Below are positions 16,601-24,040 of a stretch of 36,377 bases of DNA, one piece after another; position 1 is the first letter of the stretch; every line of letters begins with the position of its first letter. Both the position numbers and the translations under genes were made by a program. Where the stretch lies: NCBI GenBank assembly GCA_025356865.1, contig JANXQJ010000037.1, forward strand, positions 1 through 36,377, written 5' to 3'. The notes beneath the pieces were generated by a model. The model had not been told where the DNA came from. It worked only from the letters and a program-made list of their open reading frames with translations, and did not search any database. Origin of the DNA: Deltaproteobacteria bacterium. GTDB taxonomy: Bacteria > Desulfobacterota > Deferrimicrobia > Deferrimicrobiales > Deferrimicrobiaceae.

Positions 16601-16981
16601 GTATTCGAGGACGCGGGAACGCGCCCAGTAGATGTCGGTGCCGTCCTCGAAGATCACGTAGACGTACGAGAATCCGAAGTCGGAGAAGCCGCGAACCGCC
16701 TTGACGTGCGGAGCCCCCAGCAGTGCGGTGACGATCGGATAGGTCACCTGGTCTTCGATGATGTCGGGCGACCGGTCCCACTTCGAGTAGACGATGACCT
16801 GCGTGTCGGAGAGGTCGGGCAGGGCGTCGAGGCGGATCTCCTTCAGCGTGTAGAAGGCGAACAGGCACGCGGCGGCCACCGCGAGCAGCGTCAGGTAGCG
16901 GTTTTCGGCACAGAATCCGATTATCCGCTGGATGGCCGTTTCCCGGCCGGATTCGCCCGGCGCTCCGCCACTCGGGTTCAT
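13667..16981 (-). CDS. cusA: CusA-type heavy-metal RND efflux pump (Cu+/Ag+)
   Basis: Proton-driven inner-membrane pump subunit of 1104 aa. The three methionines that bind Cu+/Ag+ in E. coli CusA (M573, M623, M672) are conserved here as M602 (MLYMPTTLPG), M652 (FSMMETTV) and M724 (RIDMLSTGVRTP). The proton-relay residues are also seen: the Asp in AISIGVLVDGAIVEVEN (TM4), the Glu in GLDAETGVFM, and the Lys in KRVRPKMMT. An insertion of about 23 residues between the second and third Met matches longer environmental CusA forms (from memory). Start ATG 16981 overlaps the cusB stop as ATGA. With CusB and an outer-membrane channel it exports monovalent copper/silver from periplasm and cytoplasm. 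Confidence 0.95.
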   Translation of the reverse strand: MNPSGGAPGESGRETAIQRIIGFCAENRYLTLLAVAAACLFAFYTLKEIRLDALPDLSDTQVIVYSKWDRSPDIIEDQVTYPIVTALLGAPHVKAVRGFSDFGFSYVYVIFEDGTDIYWARSRVLEYLSKIQSRLPGGVQTELGPDATGVGWVYQYALVDRSGAQSLEQLRSYQDWTLRYAIQSVQGVAEVASIGGYQKQYQVTVDPNRLSAYGIPLETVTAAIRESNNEVGGRLIEFAGAEYMVRGRGYAKKIEDFEQIVVKATPGGVPVLVKDIGRVALGPEIRRGVSDLDGTGDHVGGIVVMRHGENALNVIDRVKAKMKELEPSLPKGVAFVPTYDRSDLIHRAIGTLRHELVVEMVIVSLVILLFLWHVPSALVPILTIPVSVLLSFIPLYYMGVTVNIMSLAGIAISIGVLVDGAIVEVENAYNKIHLWEAGGRIGDFHKVRLDALKEVGPSVFFSLLVIAVAFIPVFVLVDQEGRLFRPLAISKNLAMGLAAILAITLDPALRMMFARVDPFVFKPKFLARFATQALVGKYYAEEKHPISRTLFRIYDPACRFVLRRPKTVVAAALAMVALSIPVYFKLGSEFMPPLNEGTMLYMPTTLPGLSVAQAQDLLIRQDQALKGFPEVERVFGKAGRADTSTDPAPFSMMETTVVLKPQDQWSAKERWYSRRTPNFIKPVLRPIWPDRISWDELVAKMDSVVRFPGVTNAWTMPIKARIDMLSTGVRTPVGIKVYGSDLQEVQRIGEQLERILRDVPGTRSVFAERVTGGYFVDIEPKREQLARYGLTVEKLQDTIMGAIGGQNITTTIEGRERYPVNLRYPRELREDPDRLGRVLVSVPGGAGRQVPLAQLADIRLVDGPSMLRNENGFLAGYVYVDVAGRDVGSYVEEAKRIVASGIRLKTGYVLQWSGQYENMIRVRERLKLVVPVTLALIFVLLYMNTRSAFKASIVMLAVPFSAIGAIWLFFILGYNVSIAAWVGMIALMGLDAETGVFMMLFLDLSYEDARKRGLLRNLAELDEAIIHGAVKRVRPKMMTVAAAFMGLLPIMWSTSAGADVMKRIAAPMLGGLVTSFLLELLVYPAIYKLWKKRELPSEGAPAEA

Positions 16982-18435
16982 TTGCCGCCCCCGGTCATCC
17001 GGACGAGGGCAGCGCGGAGCCGCGACTCGGAGTCGAGGAGGAAGTTTGCCTGCACCGCGACCCGCTCGCCCGCCTTGACCCCGGACAGGATCCGGGCGCG
17101 GCCGTCTCCGCGGACGCCCACCTGCACCTCTCGCGGCTCGAAACCGCCGTTCCCCCCGTCGACGAAGGCGACGTGGCGCAGGCCGCTCTCGATCAGGGCG
17201 GAGTCGGGGATGACGACGCCCGTCGACGGTGCGGCGTCGATCGATACGTCCGCATACATCTGCGGCTTGAGTTTCAGGCCCGGATTGGGAAACTCGAAGC
17301 GCACCTTCAGCGTGCGGCTTTCCGGGGAGAGCACCGGGTTGACGAACGCCACCCGGCCGCGAAGCGCCGCGCCCGGGACCGAGGGAAGCGAGACGGAAGC
17401 GCCTTGCCCGATCCGGATCGCCCGCGCTTCGTATTCGTAGAGGTCGGCCTCGATCCAGATGCGCGACAGGTCGGTCACGGTGAGCAGTTCCGTGCCCGGG
17501 CCGACGCGCGTCCCGTCGAAGACGTTCTTGCCGGTCACGTAGCCCGAGACCGGGGAGTCGAGCGTGACCGTACGCTGCGCCTTCCCCGTCCGCTCGAGCT
17601 GCACGATGAAGCTTTCCGGAACGTCGAACAGCTCCAGGCGGCGGCGCGACGACTGGAGCAGTTCGTCGCCCAGTTTCCGGACATCCTCGCTCGAGGACGC
17701 CGAGAACTTCGCGGCCGTCTCCCGCGCCTTCAGGAATTCCTGCTGCGAGGCGAGCAGCTCGGGAGAATAGAGGGAAAGGAGCGGCTGCCCCTTCGAGACA
17801 TGCTGCCCGGTGGCGTTGACGTAAAGTTTCTCGACGTAGCCGTCGATCTTGGCCTGGACGCGCCGGATGCGCGCCTCGTCCGGAACGACGATGCCCGACG
17901 CCCTCAGGGAACCGCCGATCGTCTCGCGCGTCGCGACGGCGGTGCGGACGCCGGCCATCCGCAGGCTCTCGGCGCCGACCTTGATGGTTGCGTACCCTTC
18001 GACCGGCGCGGCGCCTCCGGCTGTTCCGACCCCCTCGCCGGTCAGTTCGTCCTCGTAGACCGGGACGTATTCCATCCCCATCTCGTCCTTCGATGGAACC
18101 GGCGAATGGACCTTGGGATTCATCGGATTGCGGTAGAAGGCGATCTTCCGTTCGCCCTTCGCGGGTGCCGCAGGCAGCGGCGGAGCGGCGGCCGCGGGAA
18201 CGCCGCCCTCGATCTTCGTCAGCGTCATCCCGCAGATGGGGCAGTTGCCCGGCTTGTCGGAGATGATGAACGGGTGCATTCCGCATGTGTACTTCTCGGC
18301 CTGCGCCGCGACCGGAGCCTTGCCGTCCTTCGAGTGATCGTGGCCCGCGTGACGGGAATATTGCCAGAGGACGGCGCCGGCCCCCGCAACGACGATTCCG
18401 GCCAGGGCAATCAGGACGATCCTTGTTCTCGTCAT
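16978..18435 (-). CDS. cusB: CusB-type periplasmic adaptor with heavy-metal-binding domain
   Basis: Membrane-fusion protein of 485 aa linking CusA to the outer-membrane channel. N-terminal TM anchor at about residues 5-24, then a His-rich stretch (HAGHDH). Next is a Cys-type heavy-metal-binding domain (YTCGMHP with Cys51, then GNCPICGM with Cys65 and Cys68). A second, Cys-free copy follows (FYRNPMNPKV, DEMGMEYVPVY), as in classical CusB. The rest has the lipoyl/hairpin/beta-barrel order (VQAKIDGYVEKLYV, TLDSPVSGYVTGKNVFDG). The start ATG at 18435 overlaps the stop of the outer-membrane protein gene. The extra Cys domain, besides the methionines of classical CusB, is common in environmental homologues. 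Confidence 0.94.
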   Translation of the reverse strand: MTRTRIVLIALAGIVVAGAGAVLWQYSRHAGHDHSKDGKAPVAAQAEKYTCGMHPFIISDKPGNCPICGMTLTKIEGGVPAAAAPPLPAAPAKGERKIAFYRNPMNPKVHSPVPSKDEMGMEYVPVYEDELTGEGVGTAGGAAPVEGYATIKVGAESLRMAGVRTAVATRETIGGSLRASGIVVPDEARIRRVQAKIDGYVEKLYVNATGQHVSKGQPLLSLYSPELLASQQEFLKARETAAKFSASSSEDVRKLGDELLQSSRRRLELFDVPESFIVQLERTGKAQRTVTLDSPVSGYVTGKNVFDGTRVGPGTELLTVTDLSRIWIEADLYEYEARAIRIGQGASVSLPSVPGAALRGRVAFVNPVLSPESRTLKVRFEFPNPGLKLKPQMYADVSIDAAPSTGVVIPDSALIESGLRHVAFVDGGNGGFEPREVQVGVRGDGRARILSGVKAGERVAVQANFLLDSESRLRAALVRMTGGGK

Positions 18436-21170
18436 TTGGTGCCTCCGGAGGAGATGCTCTTCCCGACTGCCGCATCGAGCGACGCCCACGCCACGCCGAT
18501 ATCGGCCCTGCTGCGGGCCAGCGCGAGATTCGCCTCGAACCACCCGCGGTACGACTCGATCAGGTCGGCGAACGGGACCTTCCCGGCGGAATAGCCGCGC
18601 GACGACGTCTCGAGCGCGCTTCGGGAAAGGACCACGACGCGTTCGCCGTAAAGCGCCTCTTCCCGCTTCGCCTTGTCGAGTTCGAACCAGGCGTTGCGGA
18701 CGCCCAGAAGCGTGGCGGCCTCTTCCATCCGGAGGTCGCTCTTCGCCGCCTCGATCCGCTCCCTCAGTTCCCGAAGCCAGGCCGCCTGCGTTCCGTACGC
18801 GGGCGCCTTCGGCAACCCTTCGCCGACGAACGAGGCGGTCGACGACGGGAAAGCCTCCTTCGCCTCACCCATGGCGCCCGCACCGACACGGGAGATCTCG
18901 TCCCGGTCGTACCGAGACAGGTTCAGGCTGAAGCCGGGGTTGATCATCGTTTCCTGCATCGCGAGCATCCGTTCCATCTTCCCGATCTCGGCGCGCATCG
19001 CCCGCAGCTCCTGCCGCCATTCCGACGCCATCGCCTCGAGGCCGCCGATCGCGGGGAGCGGCGTCGCGAGATTGTCGGCCGCCGGGAAACCGATCCGGAT
19101 CGATGGGGGAAGCGCGAGCCCCTCCCGGAGCAGGGCCTCCGCGTTCTTCCGCGCCTCGTCGAGCGTGCGCAGTTCTTCCCGCGCTTTCTCGCGCGCGACC
19201 CCGACCTTGAGGACGTCCTGGAAAGTGCCCGCCCCCGCGGAATAGCGGGCCGACACGGCGGAGTTGAAGCCATCGAGGAGGTCTATGACGAGCGAGGCGG
19301 TTTCGCGGGCGGACTGGACGTAGACCAGTTCCCGGAGCGCCTTCCGGACCGACGTGACGGCGTCGCGCCGCGCTGCTTCAAGCCGTTCGCGGGCCGCCGC
19401 GGCATCCATCGAGACGACCTGCCCCTTGAGGGCCAGCACCCCGGGGAAAGGGAATTTCGAGGCGGCCATCGCCTCCGGGCTCTCCATCGCGCCGACGCCG
19501 GTCATCAAGGATGAAGCAAAAGCGCTGTATCGCCGGAGGATCGTGTCGAGATTCTCGACCTGTCCGTACCCCTCGAGGACGGCGCGAAACTCGTGTTCCT
19601 TCGAGGCGACGCGCGGGTTGCGCAGGAGCGCCAGCGTCTCGAGGTCGTGGAGTGAAAAACCGTCCCCGAGCGCGTTGCCGGCCGCGGTGTTGTCCGTCGC
19701 GGCGTCCTTCAACCGGTCTTTACGTGCCGGATCCGGTGCGAGGAAGGCCGCCTCCGGCGTCGCGGTTTCGAGGGCATTTTCCCAACGCGCCGATGCCTCC
19801 CGCAGTTTCAGGACCTCCGCGTCGAACTCGTCCTTCACGGCTGGTGACGCAGGTGCGCCATCGGCCTCGGTCAGCTTTTTCCCGGCCAGCTTTTCGAGGC
19901 GGGCGAGCCACTTCCCGTAGTCGGCCTTCGCGCGAGCGAGCGAGAGCTGGAAGTTGTAGAAGGCGGACTGCGCCTCGAGATAGTCGCTGAAGGAGCCCTG
20001 CCGTTGCCGGTAAACCGTTTCCGCGCCCTCGATCGCCCGCAATGCCTGCGGGAGCAGGTCGTCCCGGTAGAGGACGACGAGCCGTCCGGCGTTCTGAAGC
20101 CTGAAATAGGTGTCGCTGACCATCGTCCGCGTCTCGTTCTGCTGCGCCTTCCTCATCGATTCCATCGTCTCGAGGTCGGCGCGGGCGGCGCCCAGGCGCC
20201 CCGAATTCTTCCCCCGCCAGATCGGGAGCGCCATCCCCACCTGGAAACCGACCTGGTCGTTCCCGTTCAGTTTGCCGCGGGAGAAGCCGACGTTGAACTC
20301 GGGAATATTTTCGTACCGGGTGAGCGACACCATCGATTGGGCCTTCTCGACGCCCGCCTGCGCGACCCGGTTCTCTTCGTAATTCGCCTCGGCGGCCGCC
20401 TGGATACCGGGCAGGTCGAACACGACCGGGAGAACGGGGATTTCGGAGAGCGGCCCGATGGCCGCATCCGCCGGCCGGTCGAGGAGTGCGTTGAGGCGGA
20501 CCTTCCCGGTCTTTTCCAGTTCGTCCAGGAGCAGCGCGTCGTAGAGCAGCTGTCCGGATTGCGCCTGCGCCTTCATCACGTCGAAGAGCGCCGCCCGGTT
20601 CGCCGCGTAGGCACCCTCGCCCGCCTTCCTGAGCCGGTCGAGCAGCTCGCGGTTCTGCGCCGCCACCCGCTTCGCGTCGCGCAGATAAAGCAGTTCGTGG
20701 TACGACTCGCGGATCGCGACCACCGTGTCCCGGACCGCCGCATCGAGGCGGATCCGCGCGATTCGCGATTCGGCCTTCGAGACGTCGCCGGCCTTTCCCA
20801 GTCTGCCCGGCAGCGGGATTCCCTGCGTCAGGCGGATGTTCCAGTCGTCGGGCCGTTCCCGGTCGCCGAACGTCTCGGTCATGTACATCCCCTCGAACAT
20901 GACTTCGGGGTTCGCCCAGGCGGTATCGACCCGGTACTGCTCGACGGTGGAACGCCAACGGGCGCGCGCCGCCTTCACCATCGGACTGGACAGGTACGCG
21001 TATGCGGAGAGATCGGAGAGTCCGGGTCCGGCGACGATCTTCCGTTCGAGCGCTTCCCGCTCCGCGTCACCCGACGCGGAAAGGGGGAGGCCGGACGCCG
21101 CCGGTCCCCCTGCGGCAGCAAGGATCAGCAGCAGGGCCGGGAGGAGGAAGCGCGCGCCTGGTCTTGTCAT
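18432..21170 (-). CDS. Double-length TolC/CusC-like outer-membrane efflux protein (two tandem OEP units)
   Basis: The protein has 912 aa, about twice the length of CusC/TolC. Signal peptide at residues 1-26. Unit 1 (about 45-430) is a complete CusC-like protomer: LSSPMVKAARARW, the barrel-like VMFEGMYMTETF and LTQGIPLPGRLGKAG, and the second repeat FNVGFSRGKL / VGMALPIWRGKNSG. A linker of about 75 residues follows. Unit 2 (about 505-905) repeats the plan: LHDLETLALLRNPRVASKEH, FPFPGVLALKGQVV, PGFSLNLSRY, and a helical end like that of unit 1. Its barrel strands look less regular. Both units are rich in Ala/Glu/Arg coiled-coil helices. The start ATG 21170 has ggggagg and overlaps the upstream stop. 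The frame is continuous with no stop or frameshift, so the fusion appears genuine. Confidence 0.88.
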   Translation of the reverse strand: MTRPGARFLLPALLLILAAAGGPAASGLPLSASGDAEREALERKIVAGPGLSDLSAYAYLSSPMVKAARARWRSTVEQYRVDTAWANPEVMFEGMYMTETFGDRERPDDWNIRLTQGIPLPGRLGKAGDVSKAESRIARIRLDAAVRDTVVAIRESYHELLYLRDAKRVAAQNRELLDRLRKAGEGAYAANRAALFDVMKAQAQSGQLLYDALLLDELEKTGKVRLNALLDRPADAAIGPLSEIPVLPVVFDLPGIQAAAEANYEENRVAQAGVEKAQSMVSLTRYENIPEFNVGFSRGKLNGNDQVGFQVGMALPIWRGKNSGRLGAARADLETMESMRKAQQNETRTMVSDTYFRLQNAGRLVVLYRDDLLPQALRAIEGAETVYRQRQGSFSDYLEAQSAFYNFQLSLARAKADYGKWLARLEKLAGKKLTEADGAPASPAVKDEFDAEVLKLREASARWENALETATPEAAFLAPDPARKDRLKDAATDNTAAGNALGDGFSLHDLETLALLRNPRVASKEHEFRAVLEGYGQVENLDTILRRYSAFASSLMTGVGAMESPEAMAASKFPFPGVLALKGQVVSMDAAAARERLEAARRDAVTSVRKALRELVYVQSARETASLVIDLLDGFNSAVSARYSAGAGTFQDVLKVGVAREKAREELRTLDEARKNAEALLREGLALPPSIRIGFPAADNLATPLPAIGGLEAMASEWRQELRAMRAEIGKMERMLAMQETMINPGFSLNLSRYDRDEISRVGAGAMGEAKEAFPSSTASFVGEGLPKAPAYGTQAAWLRELRERIEAAKSDLRMEEAATLLGVRNAWFELDKAKREEALYGERVVVLSRSALETSSRGYSAGKVPFADLIESYRGWFEANLALARSRADIGVAWASLDAAVGKSISSGGTK

Positions 21171-21394
21171 CTCCCCTCCCCGTGACCGCCTGCGTGACCG
21201 GCCGCCGGCCGGGTGGCCTGGTTATCGGAGGCCCGGCAGCCACCGCACATGCCGGACAGGCACCCGGAACCGCCCGCCCCGTGCCGGAACAGGCATTCGA
21301 GCGCGAGGGTGGTCAGCACGGAGAGAATCACCGCGACGACAATCGCGATCAGCCAGCTCCGCCATGACGGGGATCGTTCCCGCCTGTGTTCCAT
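21167..21394 (-). CDS. Small Cys/His-rich single-TM protein
   Basis: The protein has 75 aa. A short basic N terminus is followed by one TM helix (WLIAIVVAVILSVLTTLAL, about 15-33), then a Cys-rich segment with spacing C-x10-C-x4-C-x2-C (ECLFRHGAGGSGCLSGMCGG plus Cys), and a Gly/His tail (GHAGGHGEG). By position and composition it is a candidate membrane-tethered metal-binding peptide. I know no named family. The ATG at 21394 has ggagg 9 bases upstream, the gene begins 3 bases after the ABC ATPase stop, and its own stop overlaps the start of the double OEP gene, so it is well embedded in the operon and probably real. Confidence 0.7.
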   Translation of the reverse strand: MEHRRERSPSWRSWLIAIVVAVILSVLTTLALECLFRHGAGGSGCLSGMCGGCRASDNQATRPAAGHAGGHGEGR

Positions 21395-21397
21395 CCG

Positions 21398-22132
21398 CTA
21401 GGTCCTCCGTTCCGGTGGGATCCCGCGACCCGCCTGGCCTGCGGGCCGGGCCGCCAGGAACCGGTCCTCGTCGACCCGTCCGTCGCGCAGGTGGATCGAC
21501 CGCGTTCCCCGTTCGACATTCGCCCGGTTGTGCGTCACCACCAGGATCGTCTTTCCCTGCCCGTGAAGCCGGGCAAACAGGTCGAGAATCTGGTCTCCCG
21601 TCCCGCTGTCGAGGTTCCCCGTCGGCTCGTCGGCGAGCAGGATCGGCGGATCGTGCACCAGCGCACGCGCGATGGCCACCCGCTGGCATTCACCGCCCGA
21701 GAGCTGCGACGGAAGCCGTTCCTCTTTCCCGGCCAGCCCGACGGACGCGAGGAGCGCATCGGCCCGTGCCCATTTCCCCGCGGCGGAACCCTTTTCCGGC
21801 GCCATCGGCACCATCACGTTTTCGCGGGCGGTCAGGTACGGCAGCAGGTGGTACGCCTGGAAGACGAAGCCGATCGTCTTCCCGCGGAAGTCGGCCAGCG
21901 CATCGGCGCGGAGGGTGGAGAGGTCGACCCCGTCGATCGTGATGCGCCCCCCGGTCGGGAGCTGCAATCCGCCCAGGATGCAGAGCAGCGTGCTCTTGCC
22001 CGCCCCCGACTCGCCGGTGATCACCGCATATTCGCCCCGGGCGATCGCGACGGAAACGCCGCGCAACGCGGTGGCGCTCGTTCCGTTCGACCCGTAGGTC
22101 ATCTCGAGTTCCTCGAGGGTGATGAACGACAT
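21398..22132 (-). CDS. ABC transporter ATP-binding protein (MacB/LolD type)
   Basis: The protein has 244 aa. Walker A GESGAGKST (about 40-48), Q-loop FQAYHLLP, signature LSGGECQRVAIARA and Walker B ILLADEPTGNLD are all intact; the DEPTGNLDS run and HLLPYLTARENVM are typical of the MacB/LolD/FtsE group that drives mechanotransmission rather than classical transport. Its partner is the FtsX-fold permease directly upstream (17-base gap). Similar ATPase/permease/DUF2318 sets occur in the Campylobacter p19 and E. coli fetMP-fetABCDEF iron loci (recalled), so this subunit may power handling of iron or copper in the periplasm. Confidence 0.93.
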   Translation of the reverse strand: MSFITLEELEMTYGSNGTSATALRGVSVAIARGEYAVITGESGAGKSTLLCILGGLQLPTGGRITIDGVDLSTLRADALADFRGKTIGFVFQAYHLLPYLTARENVMVPMAPEKGSAAGKWARADALLASVGLAGKEERLPSQLSGGECQRVAIARALVHDPPILLADEPTGNLDSGTGDQILDLFARLHGQGKTILVVTHNRANVERGTRSIHLRDGRVDEDRFLAARPAGQAGRGIPPERRT

Positions 22133-22148
22133 TGTCCTTTATCTCCTT

Positions 22149-23300
22149 TTACAGGCTGCGGATCGCTTCGGTCGGCGAAAGTGCCGCCGCCCGCCTTGCC
22201 GGCGGGATCGTTCCGAGAAGCCCGAGCGATACCCCGAGCACCGTTCCCAGCGCCATGGCGCGCCACTCGACCGCGCCGCGCGCGATGCCGAAGAGCGGCG
22301 AGGCCGCGATCGCCGCGCCCGCGCCCGCCAGGGCTCCGGCAGCCGAGGCGGCAAGCGCGATCCAGCCCGTCTCCCAGAAAAGGAGCGACCGGATCGCCCG
22401 GCGGCGGAAGCCGACGGCGCGCAGGATGCCGATCTCGCGCGTCCGCTCCTGCACGTTGCCCATGATCGTGACGAACACCATCAGCCCGCCGATGCCGAGC
22501 ACGATCGCCGACACCCCGAGGCCGAGCCGCCGGAACTGGTCGACCGCCGCCTTCCGGCTCTCGACCACCGAGCGGATGGCCGATACCTTCGCGCCGGGCA
22601 TCTTCGCGCCGATCTCCCGGACGATATCCTCGATGGGACACTCGCGGCACAGCGCCGCCACCTCGAAGAAGGTGACGCCGTCCTTCACGCCGGCCAGTTC
22701 GCGGACGGCGGCGATATCGGCGATCACCATGCCGTCTTCCTTCTCTCCGGTCGGCTTCAGGATTCCCGCCACCCGGAACGTCCTTCCGCCCGACTCGAGG
22801 GTGCCGCCGGGGCCCTTGTCGAGCGCCGCCGCCGCCTCGAAGCCGAGGATGACGTCGTCCTTCCCCCCGATCTCCGCGCCGTCCACCTTCCACCAGGGTC
22901 GCGACTCGGCGAGATCGACGGGCCGCACCCCCATCCAGACCAGGTTTTTCCCGGAGGCGTCGGCCGCGGACAGGAACCAGGGAACCGCCAGCCGGATCCG
23001 CTCGCCGAGCGGGATCGACCGGATCGCCTGCTCGTCGGCCGCCGTCAGCCGGCCGTGCGACACCTGCGTGCCGCCCAGCGCGATGTCGCCGAACCCGAGC
23101 GAAAGCTGCTCGGTTCGAGGCGTGACCAGGATGTTGGCGCCGTACCGGTCGAGTTTGTCGCGCACCGCCCCTTCCATCTGCATCGTGATCGAGGAGATGG
23201 CGACGAAGGTGCCGATCCCCAGGAAGATGCCGAGCCCGGTGAAAACCGCCCGCGATTTCCGCCGGAGCAGGTTTTTCCGGGCCAAAGTCCGAATGTTCAT
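22149..23300 (-). CDS. FtsX/MacB-fold ABC permease with periplasmic CxxC
   Basis: The protein has 383 aa with the type VII ABC topology: TM1 (about 18-40), a large periplasmic domain, then three C-terminal TM helices (about 262-283, 309-335, 350-370). The segment NVQERTREIGILRAVGFRRR is the coupling region typical of MacB-like permeases. In the periplasmic domain it carries ALCRECPIEDI with Cys218 and Cys221, a motif I associate with permeases of the P19/Fet iron loci. Only one permease gene is present, whereas the Campylobacter locus has two. Start ATG 23300 has ggaggc. It lies 28 bases after the DUF2318 gene and 17 bases before the ATPase. Confidence 0.9.
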   Translation of the reverse strand: MNIRTLARKNLLRRKSRAVFTGLGIFLGIGTFVAISSITMQMEGAVRDKLDRYGANILVTPRTEQLSLGFGDIALGGTQVSHGRLTAADEQAIRSIPLGERIRLAVPWFLSAADASGKNLVWMGVRPVDLAESRPWWKVDGAEIGGKDDVILGFEAAAALDKGPGGTLESGGRTFRVAGILKPTGEKEDGMVIADIAAVRELAGVKDGVTFFEVAALCRECPIEDIVREIGAKMPGAKVSAIRSVVESRKAAVDQFRRLGLGVSAIVLGIGGLMVFVTIMGNVQERTREIGILRAVGFRRRAIRSLLFWETGWIALAASAAGALAGAGAAIAASPLFGIARGAVEWRAMALGTVLGVSLGLLGTIPPARRAAALSPTEAIRSL

Positions 23301-23328
23301 CCGGTTGCCTCCAGGCGCTCCGCCCGAC

Positions 23329-23841
23329 TCAAGACGCCTTCCCGGGGAAGTAGCGCTTGCCGGCGAATATATCCGCCTTCTTGATGACGAGCGACTTCCC
23401 GGCCGCCGACGACGGGATGCCGTGCGGGTTGCAGCCGCCCTTCTTCTCGCCGATCTGGATCCCGGCGAACTTCATGTCGCAGTTGTTGCACACCATCTTG
23501 TCGTCCTCCTGCCGGTATCCCTTGCCGGAACGGTAGCAGGCGTCGCAGGCGTCGAGCGCCGCGCGGTACCGGCCGTCGGCGCTCTTGAGGGCGAAGTAGC
23601 GAAACTCGGTTCCCTCGTGCGCCAGGGAGAGGAAGAGCGCCTTGCCCGAATCGAGGGAAGCCAGCGGGATCCGGACCTCGTCGGCCGTCTCGACCACGCC
23701 CGCCGCCTTCGCCCGGTCGGCCGCGTTCTTCTTGAACACGTCCAGGACGCCGGCCCTCCCAGCTGAAGCCACGCCGATCATCAGCACCGCGCAAACCCCG
23801 ATCGCCGCCCATCCGCCGTACCGTCTTGAAGTTGCCACCAC
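23329..23841 (-). CDS. DUF2318 metal/Fe-S-type periplasmic protein
   Basis: The protein has 170 aa with an N-terminal hydrophobic anchor or signal (WAAIGVCAVLMIGVASAG). The DUF2318 domain (about 55-160) shows EVRIPLASLDSGKALF, FRYFALKSADGRYRAALDAC, the Cys pattern C99-x2-C102, C118-x2-C121 and C137 (ACYRSGKGYRQ, MVCNNCDMKF, GGCNPHG) and a C-terminal LVIKKADI. The domain is found in high-affinity iron systems with FtsX-type permeases and is thought to bind metal or an Fe-S cluster. Start: GTG 23841 behind ggaggag; a second GTG three bases on is also possible. Upstream open frame to 24129 has no conserved content and spans the palindrome. It is the first gene of the metal operon. Confidence 0.88.
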   Translation of the reverse strand: MVATSRRYGGWAAIGVCAVLMIGVASAGRAGVLDVFKKNAADRAKAAGVVETADEVRIPLASLDSGKALFLSLAHEGTEFRYFALKSADGRYRAALDACDACYRSGKGYRQEDDKMVCNNCDMKFAGIQIGEKKGGCNPHGIPSSAAGKSLVIKKADIFAGKRYFPGKAS

Positions 23842-24011
23842 GTTCTCCTCCCGGTGTGACCGGCTCCGTCCGCACGACGCCGGTCCGTTTTCAGGTTGTG
23901 AGGTTGCACGGACCGCGCCAAGGCGAACCTTTGCCCGAAACAACCGGATAATCAGCGAGTTGGGAAAAGAAGGCCCGGAAAGCGCGACCGGGCGGGGGAG
24001 GTCCGGGAGAA

Positions 24012-24040
24012 GACTATTCTCCAGCCGCTGGAGAATAGTC
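24012..24040. promoter_or_regulatory. Perfect 29-bp palindrome, probable operator of the metal operon
   Basis: The left arm gactattctccagc (24012-24025) is the exact reverse complement of 24027-24040, with a single central base at 24026. It lies between the divergent start codons at 23841 (minus) and 24128 (plus), overlapping a possible minus-strand promoter. The inner CTCCAGC/GCTGGAG dyad resembles binding sites of MerR-type metal regulators, but TetR- or other dimeric regulators would also fit. No gene for such a regulator lies beside it; it has no T-tract that would make it a terminator. Confidence 0.75.
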
